A program made the position numbers and the translations under genes. A stretch of 36,574 nucleotides of DNA. Origin: an uncultured Caulobacterales bacterium. GTDB taxonomy: Bacteria; Pseudomonadota; Alphaproteobacteria; Caulobacterales; Maricaulaceae. This document shows positions 24,612 to 33,447 of this stretch, in pieces. The stretch is taken from positions 1-36,574 of the forward strand of contig CALLBD010000094.1 in assembly GCA_938001915.1 (NCBI GenBank), read 5' to 3'. The notes under the pieces are model-generated. The model ran no database searches and was not told the DNA's origin. It saw nothing but the letters and a program-made list of their open reading frames with translations. The first letter of the stretch is position 1. Each line of letters starts with the position of its first letter.

Positions 24612-26275
24612 TGTCCACAGCAGGAATTTCCGCCAATAAGCTAGAGCTTATCCAAATCGCAAAAGCGGTTGCGAGTGAAAAATCAATCGATGAATCCATT
24701 GTTTTGGAAGCCATTGAAGAAGCTATCCAAAAGGCCGCGCGCCTGCGTTACGGCGCTGAGCTGGATATTCGCGCGAAGATTAACCCCGCCACCGGCGAGC
24801 AAACTTTGCGCCGCGTCATCTCTGTTGTGGCCGACGAAGAGGTCGAAAATGAGTCAACGCAGATTGGTATTTCAACGGCCAAGATGGATAATAAGCTGAT
24901 GGAAATCGGCGACGAAATTTCTACCACGCTCCCGCCGCTAGAATTTGGCCGTGTCCAAGCGCAAATGGCGAAACAGGTCATTATGGGCAAAGTGCGCGAC
25001 GCCGAACGCGCCCGTCAATTTATGGAATTCAAAGACCGCGTGGGCGAGATTATCAATGGTATCGTTAAGCGGGTCGAATATGGACATATCATTGTTGATC
25101 TCGGTCGCGCCGAAGGCGTTATTCGCCGCGACCAAGCTCTGCCGCGGGAAAATGTCAAAGGCGGCGACCGTATTCGCGCCTATATTATGGATGTGCGCGA
25201 AGAACCACGCGGCAGCCAAATTTTTCTCTCGCGCGCCCATCCGCAATTCATGGCGCAACTCTTTGCCCAAGAAGTGCCAGAGGTTTATGAAGGCGTGATT
25301 CAAATCGTTGGTGTTGCTCGTGATCCGGGCTCCCGCGCAAAAATCGCTGTCTTCTCAAATGATAGCTCTATTGATCCTGTCGGGGCCTGTGTGGGTATGC
25401 GCGGTTCTCGCGTTCAGGCCGTTGTCAATGAGCTCCAAGGCGAGCGCATCGATATTATTCCTTACACAGAAGATATGGGGACATTTATTGTTAATGCCCT
25501 CCAGCCCGCCAATGTAACCAAAGTTGTCATCGACGAGGCCAATGGTAAAATCGAAGTCGTAGTCCCCGAAGAGCAGCTGTCGCTTGCGATTGGCCGCCGC
25601 GGCCAAAATGTGCGTCTCGCTTCACAGCTCTCTGGCTGGGCGCTCGATATTCTCACCGAGGAACAAGAATCTGAGCGTCGTCAGCAAGAGTTCAAAGAAC
25701 GCTCTGAGCTCTTTATGGCGGGTCTCGATGTGGACGAAATGGTCGCCCAACTTCTTGTCTCGGAAGGCTTCGAGACGATGGAAGAAGTCGGCTATGTCGC
25801 CATTGAGGACTTAACCTCTATTGAAGGCTTTGATGATGAAACGGCCGAAGAGCTTCAGGCGCGCGCCCGGGAATATCTCGAGCGCATTGCGACCGAGCAA
25901 AATGACAAACGGATTGCGCTGGGCGTAGAAGATGAAGTCCTCGAAATCGAAGGTGTCACATTACCGATGGCTGTGCGCTTTGGCGAGAACGAGATTAAAA
26001 CCGTCGAAGATGTCGCGGGTCTCGTGCCGGATGATCTGAATGGATATTCTGAATATAAAAACGGCGAACGTATCCACGAAGAAGGCATGATTGAGGATAT
26101 GAAACTCACGGATGATGAGGCTACGCGCCTTATCATGCAGGCCCGCGTCGCCGCAGGTTGGATCGAAGCCTCCGCCCTTGAGCCCGAAATCGAAGAGGGC
26201 GAAGAGGGAGCCGAAGGCGAAGCGGCTGCCGAAGAGGCAGCGGCAGAGCCAACAGCAGAGACGCTCTTTAATTAG
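24611..26275 (+). CDS. nusA: Transcription termination/antitermination factor NusA
   Basis: A 554-residue NusA. In order: the RNA polymerase-binding N-terminal domain (1 to about 125), S1 (about 135-200, [16 protein letters not shown]), KH1 and KH2 (about 225-345, [16 protein letters not shown] and [16 protein letters not shown]), then two acidic helix-hairpin-helix repeats (about 370-520) of the long alphaproteobacterial/gammaproteobacterial form, and a very acidic Glu/Ala tail. It controls pausing, termination and rRNA antitermination. The gene is followed directly by a strong terminator, which is unusual because ylxR and infB normally follow on the same transcript. Confidence 0.97.
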   Translation: MSTAGISANKLELIQIAKAVASEKSIDESIVLEAIEEAIQKAARLRYGAELDIRAKINPATGEQTLRRVISVVADEEVENESTQIGISTAKMDNKLMEIGDEISTTLPPLEFGRVQAQMAKQVIMGKVRDAERARQFMEFKDRVGEIINGIVKRVEYGHIIVDLGRAEGVIRRDQALPRENVKGGDRIRAYIMDVREEPRGSQIFLSRAHPQFMAQLFAQEVPEVYEGVIQIVGVARDPGSRAKIAVFSNDSSIDPVGACVGMRGSRVQAVVNELQGERIDIIPYTEDMGTFIVNALQPANVTKVVIDEANGKIEVVVPEEQLSLAIGRRGQNVRLASQLSGWALDILTEEQESERRQQEFKERSELFMAGLDVDEMVAQLLVSEGFETMEEVGYVAIEDLTSIEGFDDETAEELQARAREYLERIATEQNDKRIALGVEDEVLEIEGVTLPMAVRFGENEIKTVEDVAGLVPDDLNGYSEYKNGERIHEEGMIEDMKLTDDEATRLIMQARVAAGWIEASALEPEIEEGEEGAEGEAAAEEAAAEPTAETLFN

Positions 26276-26328
26276 TGCAATTAGCAGAAATGCACCGAGC
26301 AATTCTGATCTAGACATTAAATTTGAAA

Positions 26329-26358
26329 GCCGTCGCCTCATTAGGTGGCGGCTTTTTT
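26329..26358 (+). terminator. Rho-independent terminator after nusA
   Basis: A 10-base stem (26329-26338 with 26343-26352, including two wobble pairs) with a CATT loop is followed by six T residues (26353-26358). It lies 54 bases after the nusA stop. Confidence 0.9.
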
Positions 26359-26488
26359 AATGTTCTTTTTGTAGCTTCGGTTGTTTTGCCGTTTTGTTCA
26401 TCTCTCTATTTAGAGTTAAAAGGGATGTTCGTTTGCGTGGTCAGGTTCTGGCGGAGCAACAAATAAAGGTTTTGAGCTTTCCCGATCC

Positions 26489-26516
26489 GTGCAATTCCTG
26501 CAAACAGGAAATGCAC
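26489..26516. repeat. Inverted repeat 1 of the nusA-ylxR spacer
   Basis: Arms 26489-26500 and 26505-26516 are 12 bases each with one mismatch around a CAAA loop. The tip, TTCCTG-CAAA-CAGGAA, resembles the next palindrome about 65 bases further on. Confidence 0.75.
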
Positions 26517-26565
26517 CAATTGTCAGAAAGCTCCACGCGGCGACGCCTTTTTCCGCTGAGGGTTC

Positions 26566-26592
26566 GTTGATTTCTGCAAAGCAGAAATCAAC
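26566..26592. repeat. Inverted repeat 2 of the nusA-ylxR spacer
   Basis: A perfect 12-base inverted repeat (26566-26577 and 26581-26592) with only AAA between the arms. No T-run follows on either strand, so it is not a conventional terminator. Confidence 0.85.
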
Positions 26593-26698
26593 TGACGAGC
26601 CAGTCATAGGGTAAACAGCTCACGCCAGGCCGCCCGACTATGCTTACGTTACCCAGCATCGTCCCATGACAAGCGCCGCTTCTCTCCGAACCTTGCAT

Positions 26699-26775
26699 TT
26701 CCTGATAAAATTACCAAACAAAGCCCTTCAAAATGGGCGAAAGAGGCCCAATTTGAGAGCCTTAGCCATCAGGAA
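26699..26775. repeat. Nested inverted repeats, possible structured RNA or mobile remnant
   Basis: Outer arms TTCCTGAT (26699-26706) and ATCAGGAA (26768-26775) are perfect complements. Nested inside, 26728-26738 pairs with 26746-26756 over 11 positions with one A-A mismatch around a GAAAGAG loop. The whole would fold into an interrupted long hairpin of 77 bases. Confidence 0.6.
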
Positions 26776-26981
26776 TTACACTGACTAAACTGTTCGGGTA
26801 AGATAATTTTTTTATGAGGTGTACTATTTAAAAGCTAGAGGCTCTTTCAGAGGAAAGAAATTGGATGTTCCATGGGTTTTAGCGGTACCGGGAAGGCGAG
26901 GAAGTTACGGTTCAACCAAAAAGGGGTTGCGGTTTGTACAAATATGAATTCAAAAGTGTATCTATCGAGGGAGACGGGAAA

Positions 26982-28247
26982 ATGGCTGAACCAATTAATC
27001 AAGGCTTTAAACCAACGCTCTTTCCCATGATGTCTTCTGGCGAAGATCAAGCAACGTCGATTTTATTTGGTATGCTTGCCTTAGTATTTCCGTTTAGGGA
27101 TATTATGCTGAGATCAATTGGAAGATCGGCATACAAGTCAGGCAATGATTTCTCAGCATTTTTGCATCCATCATTTGGCGGCAAATATTCGAAAAAAGAC
27201 GTTCCAGACGGAGTTATTCACCTTGACCAAAAAGACAAGTGGAGCGCACTTGTTGAAGTTAAAATAAAAACTCAAGACTTGTCGAATATTCAGCTAGACA
27301 ATTACCTTCAAAGAGTTCGTGACTCTAAAATGGATGCACTTGTTACCATTTCAAATGAATTGTGTGCTCAACCAAACATGCCGCCGTTGAGATTAAAAAG
27401 TGGAAATAAGACTTTGAGAAGAATTCCGCACTTTCATTGGTCTTGGCAGTTCATTCGTTTTCAGGTCAAAAAATTATTGAGAACCGATAAAGAAATGACC
27501 TTGATTGAATTTGAGCTACTAAATCAATTTTTGGGTTTCCTCGAGCACCCAAAATCGGGTGTGGCTGGGTATGTAGCTATGCCAAAAGATTGGAAGAAAC
27601 TCGTTGATAAGTTACGAGAGCGCGGCAAGCCTAATCAAGATTTACTAGAAGAATCTGTTACAGGATGGTTTCAGGAGACTGCTGAGCTTGCGCTTATTTT
27701 AGCAGGAGAGTTGAATGTCGAAGTGGAAGAAATTATTGACCAAACTTCGGTAGAAAGGCGACGAGAAGACGGTGTTAGTCGGTTGCAAAACACCGGAGAT
27801 TTGATTGCGAGTTTTAAAATTGAGGGCTGCAAAAACCCCCTAAATGTCAGACTTGATGTCGATAGGAGGAGCATTCAATTTTCGGTAACTCATGATGTTC
27901 CAACATCAGCAAAAACTCCTTTTGTACAAATCCAACATTTTTTAAAAAAGTTTCATCAGGATGATGAACATAATCAATGGGGTTCGCATGATGATGTTCG
28001 TCTGTTTTGTCGTTGGCCGAGAGCAAAAGATAAAACGGATATGACTTTGTTTGATGCTATTCAGCATTCGTTGGACGATGAAATGAAAAACGCGCCTATT
28101 ATCAGGCAAGACAAAGACAAAATTATGGATTTAGAATTGCGTTATACTCCGTCAAAGGTCTCTGGCAAAATTTCAAGTCGGACACAGGTCATTACTTTGC
28201 TAGAGGAAGAAATTGTATTCTTTGCAAGAAATTACTTACCCGCCTAA
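26982..28247 (+). CDS. PD-(D/E)XK nuclease-like protein, AT-rich orphan
   Basis: A 421-residue protein from the preferred ATG, which has a GAGGGAG ribosome site 8 bases ahead; a TTG at 26934 would add 16 residues. The N-terminal part has the order of a PD-(D/E)XK nuclease: an early helix with Glu in SGEDQATSIL, then PDG with Asp76, then ALVEVKIKT with Glu92 and Lys94, and a following helix with Gln in NIQLDNYLQ. Residues about 150-421 are not recognised. Base composition is clearly more AT-rich than nusA, tdk or infB, and the gene splits a normally continuous operon, so horizontal acquisition is likely. A DNA-degrading defence role is possible; no methyltransferase, helicase or other partner is adjacent. 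No family name can be assigned from memory. Confidence 0.7.
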   Translation: MAEPINQGFKPTLFPMMSSGEDQATSILFGMLALVFPFRDIMLRSIGRSAYKSGNDFSAFLHPSFGGKYSKKDVPDGVIHLDQKDKWSALVEVKIKTQDLSNIQLDNYLQRVRDSKMDALVTISNELCAQPNMPPLRLKSGNKTLRRIPHFHWSWQFIRFQVKKLLRTDKEMTLIEFELLNQFLGFLEHPKSGVAGYVAMPKDWKKLVDKLRERGKPNQDLLEESVTGWFQETAELALILAGELNVEVEEIIDQTSVERRREDGVSRLQNTGDLIASFKIEGCKNPLNVRLDVDRRSIQFSVTHDVPTSAKTPFVQIQHFLKKFHQDDEHNQWGSHDDVRLFCRWPRAKDKTDMTLFDAIQHSLDDEMKNAPIIRQDKDKIMDLELRYTPSKVSGKISSRTQVITLLEEEIVFFARNYLPA

Positions 28248-28267
28248 ATTTTAGTAAGGGTAAGTAA
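28232..28267. terminator. Inverted repeat spanning the nuclease-like stop codon
   Basis: TTACTTACCC (28232-28241) and GGGTAAGTAA (28258-28267) are perfect 10-base complements with a 16-base loop, itself partly symmetric (CTAAA-T-TTTAG). It covers the end of the nuclease-like gene and the short gap to the convergent tdk. On the minus strand TTTCTT follows, so it may serve as a terminator for tdk and a weak one for the plus-strand gene. Confidence 0.5.
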
Positions 28268-28272
28268 AACAG

Positions 28273-28863
28273 CTATCCCGCCCCCCGCACCTTTTTCGCC
28301 ATCCAATGCTTTCGGCACAATGTCACATAGCGGTCATTACCGCCTATCTCGACTTGTTTGCCGCGCGTCACCGCCGCGCCGGATTTATTGACGCGCAATG
28401 TCATGGTGGCTTTGCGTCCGCACCAGCACAGCGTTTTAATTTCTTTGATTTTATCGGCAATCGCCAAAAGGGCGGCGCTGCCGGGGAAAAGTTTGCCTTG
28501 GAAATCTGTGCGCAATCCATAGCACATAATCGGAAGGCCCATGTGATCGGCCACGCGGGAGAGCTGCCAGACTTGGGCTTCCGTTAGGAATTGCGCCTCA
28601 TCCACCAAAACGCAATTCAGAGCGGTGTCATCATGGACGGCTTGGATATGTTTTTCTAAATTTTGCTCAGGAGTAATGATGTCGGCTGTAGCGGAGAGGC
28701 CAATCCGGGACATGATCTGGTCCTCCCCATCTTCGCGCGTATCAATGGCTGGTTTGAGCAAAAGCGTACGCATCCCGCGCTCATGATAATTATAAGAGGA
28801 TTGCAACAGGATCGTCGATTTGCCCGCATTCATGGCCGAGTAATTAAAGTAAAGTTTCGCCAT
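28273..28863 (-). CDS. tdk: Thymidine kinase
   Basis: A 196-residue type II thymidine kinase, phosphorylating thymidine to dTMP in salvage. The P-loop is SAMNAGKST (9-17), the Walker B-like DEAQF is at 88-92, and the zinc-binding lasso region has Cys146/Cys148 and Cys183/His186. Length and composition match the family and the rest of the chromosome. It lies in reverse orientation between nusA and ylxR, and its start is only 42 bases from the proposed ylxR start, so the two promoters must be divergent and overlapping. Confidence 0.95.
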   Translation of the reverse strand: MAKLYFNYSAMNAGKSTILLQSSYNYHERGMRTLLLKPAIDTREDGEDQIMSRIGLSATADIITPEQNLEKHIQAVHDDTALNCVLVDEAQFLTEAQVWQLSRVADHMGLPIMCYGLRTDFQGKLFPGSAALLAIADKIKEIKTLCWCGRKATMTLRVNKSGAAVTRGKQVEIGGNDRYVTLCRKHWMAKKVRGAG

Positions 28864-28905
28864 GTCCCGCCAGTCCTGATTCGACGCCGACTATGCAAAA
28901 TCGGT

Positions 28906-29667
28906 TTGCTCGAATCTAGACGGAAGAGCGCTGCCTTATCAGACCCCTTGCTAATTTTTGCGGAAGGCCCCATATCGCGGCTCTTGAAAGAGCAGCCCGA
29001 TATCATCCTCCCAGCAGAGCTGGATAAGCGCGGACATAAATCGCGCGAACGCAAGTGCGTAGCGCGGGGTGAAGTCCGCGATCCCGCAGAGATGATCCGC
29101 TTTGTCTTGGGACCCGATAATCAGATTTATCCCGATATTTTGGGGAAATTACCGGGACGCGGAACCTGGGTCAGTGCCAGCCGTGAAGATTTAGATGTCG
29201 CTATACAAAAGGGCGGTTTCAAACGCGGTTTTAAAGGGAATGTAATCATAGCTGATGACTTGGTTGCGCAAATTGAGGCAGGGCTCAAAAAGCAAACTTT
29301 ATCGTTAATTGGTATGGCAAAAAAGTCAGGCAAATTATTCATTGGTTTTGACCAAGTCATGGCGGCTGCACGGACCGACGCGTTGGGCTGGCGTATTGAA
29401 GCCCGCGACGGCGCGGAAGGCTCACGCGGGAAAATCCGAACTTTATCCAAAGCCGTTGCTCGCGAGGTCGAGTTAAAACTACCGCGCGTTATTGGATGTT
29501 TCGACAGTACCGAATTGGGCGCTGTTGTGGGACGCGACGCAATCACGCATTGCGCTGTTCCGCATGGACGAATTGCGAAGTCTCTCGGCCAGTCGGCAGC
29601 GCGTTTAAATGGCTTTTTGCCGCTTGTACCAGAGGGTTGGGCCGACGCCCAACACGAAGCTTTCTAA
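28906..29667 (+). CDS. YlxR (DUF448) RNA-binding protein with L7Ae-like half
   Basis: About 253 residues from the proposed TTG start. Residues about 45-125 are the YlxR/DUF448 domain (SRERKCVARGEVRDPAEMIRFVLGPD, then LPGRGTWVSASRE). Residues about 128-215 resemble an L7Ae-like RNA-binding domain (LSLIGMAKKSGKLFIGFDQV, followed by the AREV region). This two-part form is normal in alphaproteobacteria, directly upstream of infB. The frame is open leftwards to 28663, but that part is antisense to tdk and is not credible. No in-frame ATG exists between the tdk start and the conserved domain, so the start is uncertain. YlxR proteins have been linked to regulation and RNase P in other bacteria. Confidence 0.8.
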   Translation: MLESRRKSAALSDPLLIFAEGPISRLLKEQPDIILPAELDKRGHKSRERKCVARGEVRDPAEMIRFVLGPDNQIYPDILGKLPGRGTWVSASREDLDVAIQKGGFKRGFKGNVIIADDLVAQIEAGLKKQTLSLIGMAKKSGKLFIGFDQVMAAARTDALGWRIEARDGAEGSRGKIRTLSKAVAREVELKLPRVIGCFDSTELGAVVGRDAITHCAVPHGRIAKSLGQSAARLNGFLPLVPEGWADAQHEAF

Positions 29668-29853
29668 TGCGCCTATAGCGCCGCAACCGGGGCGGACATG
29701 CCCGGCTATTCGAAATAAAAGCAAACGGCGATTGTATGTTGCCAAATGCGCTAATCTCGTTAAGTTGCGCGAATTCTCCGCGCGAGCAAGGAACATGAGA
29801 CGCAAAACGGTCTGTCGGCTTTATGACCCGGCCCCGATTTGCAGGAAAAAGAT

Positions 29854-32436
29854 ATGACAGACAGCAATAATAATAAACCCGGTGCCAAACCCGGTGCACG
29901 GCGTCCATTGACGCTTAGTCCCAATCGCGGCGGCACGCGCAGAAGCAGCAACCCTTCCGCCGTGGTTGTTGAGAAAAAGAAAAAAGTTATCGTCCGCCCA
30001 GGTGCCGGCAAGCTGGGCGGCGCGTCGAAATCTACAATTTCGCCGCCAAAGACAAATATGGCGCCCAGCAAGCCCAAACCTGCGGCAAAGCCTAAGCTTG
30101 ATCCGAAACCGCCCGCGAATGTGGACGCGGTGGCCGAAGCGGCTCGTAAACTTGGATTGTCAAAGGCGGAATATCTCAAACGCCAAGCCGCCCTAAGTTC
30201 GGCGCAGAAACAACAAGAAGAACGTGCTGCGCAGCGCAAAGCTGAAGAAGATGCCCGGCTCGCCCGCGTCGAAGAAGAGCGTAAATTGCTCGAGAAGAAA
30301 CGCGAAGAGGCCGAAGCCGAAGAAATGCGCCGCCTCGAAGCGGAAGAAGCGGCAAAGAAAAAAGCCGAAGCCGAAGAAGCCGCAAAGCTTCAGAAAAAAG
30401 CGGTGGGCGCGCCCAAACCAAAAGAAGAGGCGCAAGACGCCCGTTCTGAGCTAGAAAAAGCTGGCGGCCGCGTGAAGAAAAAACGCAATACGCCGCCGCC
30501 CACGCGCTCGAAAGGCGAGACAAAACGCCGCCGCGGCAAGCTCACGATTGTTTCGGCGCTGTCCGGTAATGATGAGCGTCAACGCTCGCTTGCGTCTATG
30601 AAGCGTGCGCGTGAACGTGAAAAACAACGTCAACGGGGCGGTGGCCGTAGCAGCGATAAGGTGCAGCGCGAAGTTACAATCCCTGAAGCTATTACGATTG
30701 CGGACCTCGCGAACCGCATGTCGGAACGCGGTGCTGCCGTCGTGAAATATCTCATGCAGCAGGGCGAGATGCATACGGTCAATGATGTGATTGATGCTGA
30801 CCTCGCGCAGCTCATCGTCGAAGATTTTGGCCATACGGTGAACCGTGTGTCCGCGGCCGATGTGGAAGATGACTTCCTGATTGATGATACGCCGTCAGAT
30901 GAGAAAGACCGCAAGCCGCGCGCGCCCGTCATTGCGGTGATGGGCCATGTTGACCATGGTAAAACGTCGCTTTTGGATGCGCTTCGGACAACTGATGTGG
31001 CCTCTGGTGAAGCGGGTGGTATCACGCAACATATCGGTGCCTATCAAATCGCGCTGAAATCAGGTGATAAGATTACCGTCTTGGATACGCCTGGCCATGC
31101 AGCCTTTTCCGAAATGCGGACCCGTGGCGCAGAGGCCGTTGATATCGTTGTTCTGGTGGTCGCTGCCGATGATGGGGTTATGCCGCAAACGATTGAGTCC
31201 ATTAAATATGCGCAAGGCGCGGATACGCCAATTATCGTGGCCATCAATAAAATGGATGCCTATGAAGCCAATGCGCAAAAGGTTGAAACAGACCTTCTGC
31301 AACATAACGTCATTACGGAAAGCATGTCGGGCGATGTGCAGGCCATCCCCGTCTCCGCAAAGGAAAAGACGGGTCTCCAAGACCTTGCCGAAGCAATTGT
31401 CAACCAAGCTGAGTTGATGGAATTAAAAGCGAACCCAAGCCGCAATCCTGATGGGTTGGTAATTGAGTCCAAAGTTGAAAAAGGACGCGGCGCGGTTGCG
31501 ACGCTTCTTGTCAAACGCGGTACGCTCAAGCGCGGCGCTGTGGTTGTAGCAGGTGAATATTGGGGCAAAGTCAAAGCTATGATGGATGAGAAAGGCAAGC
31601 AGATGAAAGCCGCTGGTCCATCAACCGCTATTGAGCTGATGGGTCTGAACGGCGCGCCTATGCCGGGTGAGCCGTTTGCGGTTGTCTCCGATGAGCAGAA
31701 AGCGCGAGAGATTACCGAATACCGGATTCAGAAACGTAAGGATGCGGCGCTTGCCTCGCCATCAGCCATGGCGTCCATGGAACAAATGATGGCTAAGTTG
31801 CAAAACAAAGAGTCCTCAGAATTAAATCTCTTGGTAAAAGCTGATGTGGAAGGCTCTGCTCAAGCTATCAAGTCCTCGCTCGAAGGTCTCGGCAATGATG
31901 AGGTTAAAGCGCGCGTCGTCTATTCTGCGGCGGGCGGCATTTCCGAGAGCGATGTGCATCAGGCCAAAACGGCGGGCGCGCCAATTATTGCCTTTAACGT
32001 TCGTGCCAATCGGCAGGCCAAGGATTTGGCGGAGCGCGAAGGCGTTGAAATTCGCTATTACTCAATCATCTATGAATTATTAGATGAGATTAAAGGCGCG
32101 CTTGAAGGGATGCTCGCGCCAGAGCGCCGTGAGACCTTTATCGGTTACGCCGAAATTCTCGAAGTCTTCGACATTACCAAGCTGGGCAAAGTGGCTGGGT
32201 GTAAAGTCACCGAAGGCCGCGTTGAACGCGGCGCAGGCGTGCGTTTGCTGCGTGATGACGTCGTAATCCACGAAGGTTATCTTTCGACGCTTAAGCGGTT
32301 CAAAGACGAAGTCCCCAAAGTCCAATCTGGCATGGAATGTGGTATGGGATTTGAGGGCTATCACGACTTACGCAAAGGTGATCAAATTGAGTGCTTCACC
32401 GTTGAGATGCTCGACCGCAAATTAGAAAGCGCTTAA
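29854..32436 (+). CDS. infB: Translation initiation factor IF-2
   Basis: An 860-residue IF-2. The N-terminal third is a low-complexity Lys/Glu/Ala coiled-coil-like region, followed by the IF2-N domain (about 275-330), the GTPase with G1 GHVDHGKTS (364-372), G2 [11 protein letters not shown]3 DTPGH, G4 NKMD, and the beta-barrel and C-terminal fMet-tRNA-binding domains ([16 protein letters not shown]). The start at 29854 has AGGA eight bases ahead; a TTG five codons upstream is less likely. It lies 186 bases after ylxR. A perfect hairpin follows the stop. Confidence 0.97.
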   Translation: MTDSNNNKPGAKPGARRPLTLSPNRGGTRRSSNPSAVVVEKKKKVIVRPGAGKLGGASKSTISPPKTNMAPSKPKPAAKPKLDPKPPANVDAVAEAARKLGLSKAEYLKRQAALSSAQKQQEERAAQRKAEEDARLARVEEERKLLEKKREEAEAEEMRRLEAEEAAKKKAEAEEAAKLQKKAVGAPKPKEEAQDARSELEKAGGRVKKKRNTPPPTRSKGETKRRRGKLTIVSALSGNDERQRSLASMKRAREREKQRQRGGGRSSDKVQREVTIPEAITIADLANRMSERGAAVVKYLMQQGEMHTVNDVIDADLAQLIVEDFGHTVNRVSAADVEDDFLIDDTPSDEKDRKPRAPVIAVMGHVDHGKTSLLDALRTTDVASGEAGGITQHIGAYQIALKSGDKITVLDTPGHAAFSEMRTRGAEAVDIVVLVVAADDGVMPQTIESIKYAQGADTPIIVAINKMDAYEANAQKVETDLLQHNVITESMSGDVQAIPVSAKEKTGLQDLAEAIVNQAELMELKANPSRNPDGLVIESKVEKGRGAVATLLVKRGTLKRGAVVVAGEYWGKVKAMMDEKGKQMKAAGPSTAIELMGLNGAPMPGEPFAVVSDEQKAREITEYRIQKRKDAALASPSAMASMEQMMAKLQNKESSELNLLVKADVEGSAQAIKSSLEGLGNDEVKARVVYSAAGGISESDVHQAKTAGAPIIAFNVRANRQAKDLAEREGVEIRYYSIIYELLDEIKGALEGMLAPERRETFIGYAEILEVFDITKLGKVAGCKVTEGRVERGAGVRLLRDDVVIHEGYLSTLKRFKDEVPKVQSGMECGMGFEGYHDLRKGDQIECFTVEMLDRKLESA

Positions 32437-32464
32437 CTTAAGCGCCGCGCCCTTTACGCAGAAT

Positions 32465-32486
32465 AAAACCTCCATGCGGAGGTTTT
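32465..32486. terminator. Terminator hairpin after infB
   Basis: AAAACCTCC (32465-32473) and GGAGGTTTT (32478-32486) are perfect complements around ATGC. T residues on the plus-strand side and A residues on the other make it potentially bidirectional, serving infB and the convergent XRE gene. A second short hairpin with one wobble is at 32512-32529. Confidence 0.75.
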
Positions 32487-32541
32487 AAAACACGTGTGAT
32501 GGAACCTAATACTCATCCCTTGGGGTGAGATTTAAAGGGAG

Positions 32542-32829
32542 TTATCCGTTCGCGGCTTGCGTGAGCCCCGACTCATTTGCTTTTTCTAGATATTCTTCGA
32601 CGCCTTCAAAAAATGTGTTGGGCGCAACATCGAAAACTTTGCACAATCCCCATAAACGACTTGCACCAATTCGGTTCGTCCCACGTTCGTATTTTTGAAT
32701 TTGTTGAAAGGTAACTCCTACCTTATTTGCAAGATCTGTTTGACTATATCCGGCCAATTTCCGAAGCGATTTGAGTTGGCTGCCCACAAATGCATCCACC
32801 TCTGTCGCTGTCCTAACATGCGATTTCAT
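32542..32829 (-). CDS. XRE family helix-turn-helix regulator
   Basis: A 95-residue protein from the third in-frame ATG (32829); ATGs at 32859 and 32841 would add 10 or 4 residues. The Cro/C1-type HTH covers about residues 17-73: LKSLRKLAGYSQTDLANKVGVTFQQIQKYERGT with the QQIQKYE recognition helix. This HTH_3 type with a short acidic tail (NTFFEGVEEYLEK) is common in alphaproteobacterial chromosomes and not specific to phage. Its targets are unknown. It is in reverse orientation between infB and rbfA, separating two genes that are usually close together. No toxin partner is adjacent. Confidence 0.85.
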   Translation of the reverse strand: MKSHVRTATEVDAFVGSQLKSLRKLAGYSQTDLANKVGVTFQQIQKYERGTNRIGASRLWGLCKVFDVAPNTFFEGVEEYLEKANESGLTQAANG

Positions 32830-33008
32830 AAATTTTTCCATTTTGCTATACGCGCCCAACTTTGTATAACTAAGCGTGTGTCCCTGAAAACGCTCTTAAT
32901 GATATTTTAGTCACCGTGTCTAGGGGGGTCTCTTAACTTTTCCGTGTTCACACCATTCAGTGGTTTGAAGGCTTGGCAATTTTGTTTTCGCGGCTTACAG
33001 CGACGCCT

Positions 33009-33389
33009 ATGGCAAAAAATCGTCCACCCTCCCAACGTCAATTAAAAGCGGGCGAATTGATTCGCCGCGCCCTCGCAGATATTTTGGCGCGGGAACATTT
33101 GCGGGACCCCGATTTAAAAGGCGTGTCAGTGACTATTTCGGAAGTCCGAGCCTCGCCCGATCTAAAACATGCCATTGTCTATGCCGCTCCTCTCGGACGC
33201 GAGCATGATCCTGATGTTGTCATAAAAGCCCTACAACGCTGCGGCTCTTTTTTACGCGGACGATTGGGCCGAGAAATGGAAATGAAATCCACACCGAGGC
33301 TTCGGTTCATGAAAGACGAGAGTTTTGAAACGGCAGAAGCCATGACAAAGCTATTACAAGACCCGCGCGTTCAGCAAGATTTAGATTAG
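33009..33389 (+). CDS. rbfA: Ribosome-binding factor A
   Basis: A 126-residue RbfA with the single type II KH-like domain. Landmarks are PSQRQLKAGELIRRALADIL near the N terminus, DPDLKGVSVTISEVRASPDLKHAIVY (about 35-60) and TPRLRFMKDESFE near the C terminus. It binds the 30S subunit during late 16S maturation and cold adaptation. The frame is open from a TTG at 32973, but the ATG at 33009 gives the usual length. No strong Shine-Dalgarno sequence is visible. Confidence 0.94.
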   Translation: MAKNRPPSQRQLKAGELIRRALADILAREHLRDPDLKGVSVTISEVRASPDLKHAIVYAAPLGREHDPDVVIKALQRCGSFLRGRLGREMEMKSTPRLRFMKDESFETAEAMTKLLQDPRVQQDLD

Positions 33390-33398
33390 GCATTAAAA

Positions 33399-33420
33399 AA
33401 CCCTCTCCGAAGAGAGGGTT
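33399..33420. terminator. Bidirectional terminator between rbfA and the convergent lipoprotein gene
   Basis: AACCCTCTC (33399-33407) and GAGAGGGTT (33412-33420) are perfect complements around a CGAA tetraloop. On the minus strand six T residues follow immediately, making a strong terminator for the lipoprotein gene. On the plus strand it ends 10-30 bases after rbfA with a weak T-tract. Confidence 0.85.
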
Positions 33421-33447
33421 AAAATTATCATTCTACCTGGGGCGGGA

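Larger units (their letters stand above)
26359..26981. other. Gene-poor stretch with several palindromes
   Basis: About 620 bases between the nusA terminator and the nuclease-like gene with no convincing coding frame. It contains three separate inverted-repeat structures, annotated individually, and a 14-base string CTCTCTATTTAGAG (26402-26415 region) that also occurs just before the amt-kinase gene. No tRNA, transposase fragment or known ncRNA was recognised. The second half becomes AT-rich, leading into the nuclease-like gene. Confidence 0.6.

Noticed and set aside
26416-26607. A 63-codon minus-strand frame with a Cys-x-x-Cys motif
   Set aside because: Its sequence is largely the two palindromes read as codons, and it has no ribosome site or recognisable family.
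26480-26981. A retron or integron attC array
   Set aside because: No reverse transcriptase or integrase is present, and the hairpins lack the attC R-box layout.
28663-28905. N-terminal extension of the YlxR frame
   Set aside because: This stretch is antisense to tdk, and YlxR proteins do not carry such an extension.
32542-32829. A toxin-antitoxin pair around the XRE gene
   Set aside because: No small toxin-like frame lies next to it; the neighbours are infB and rbfA.
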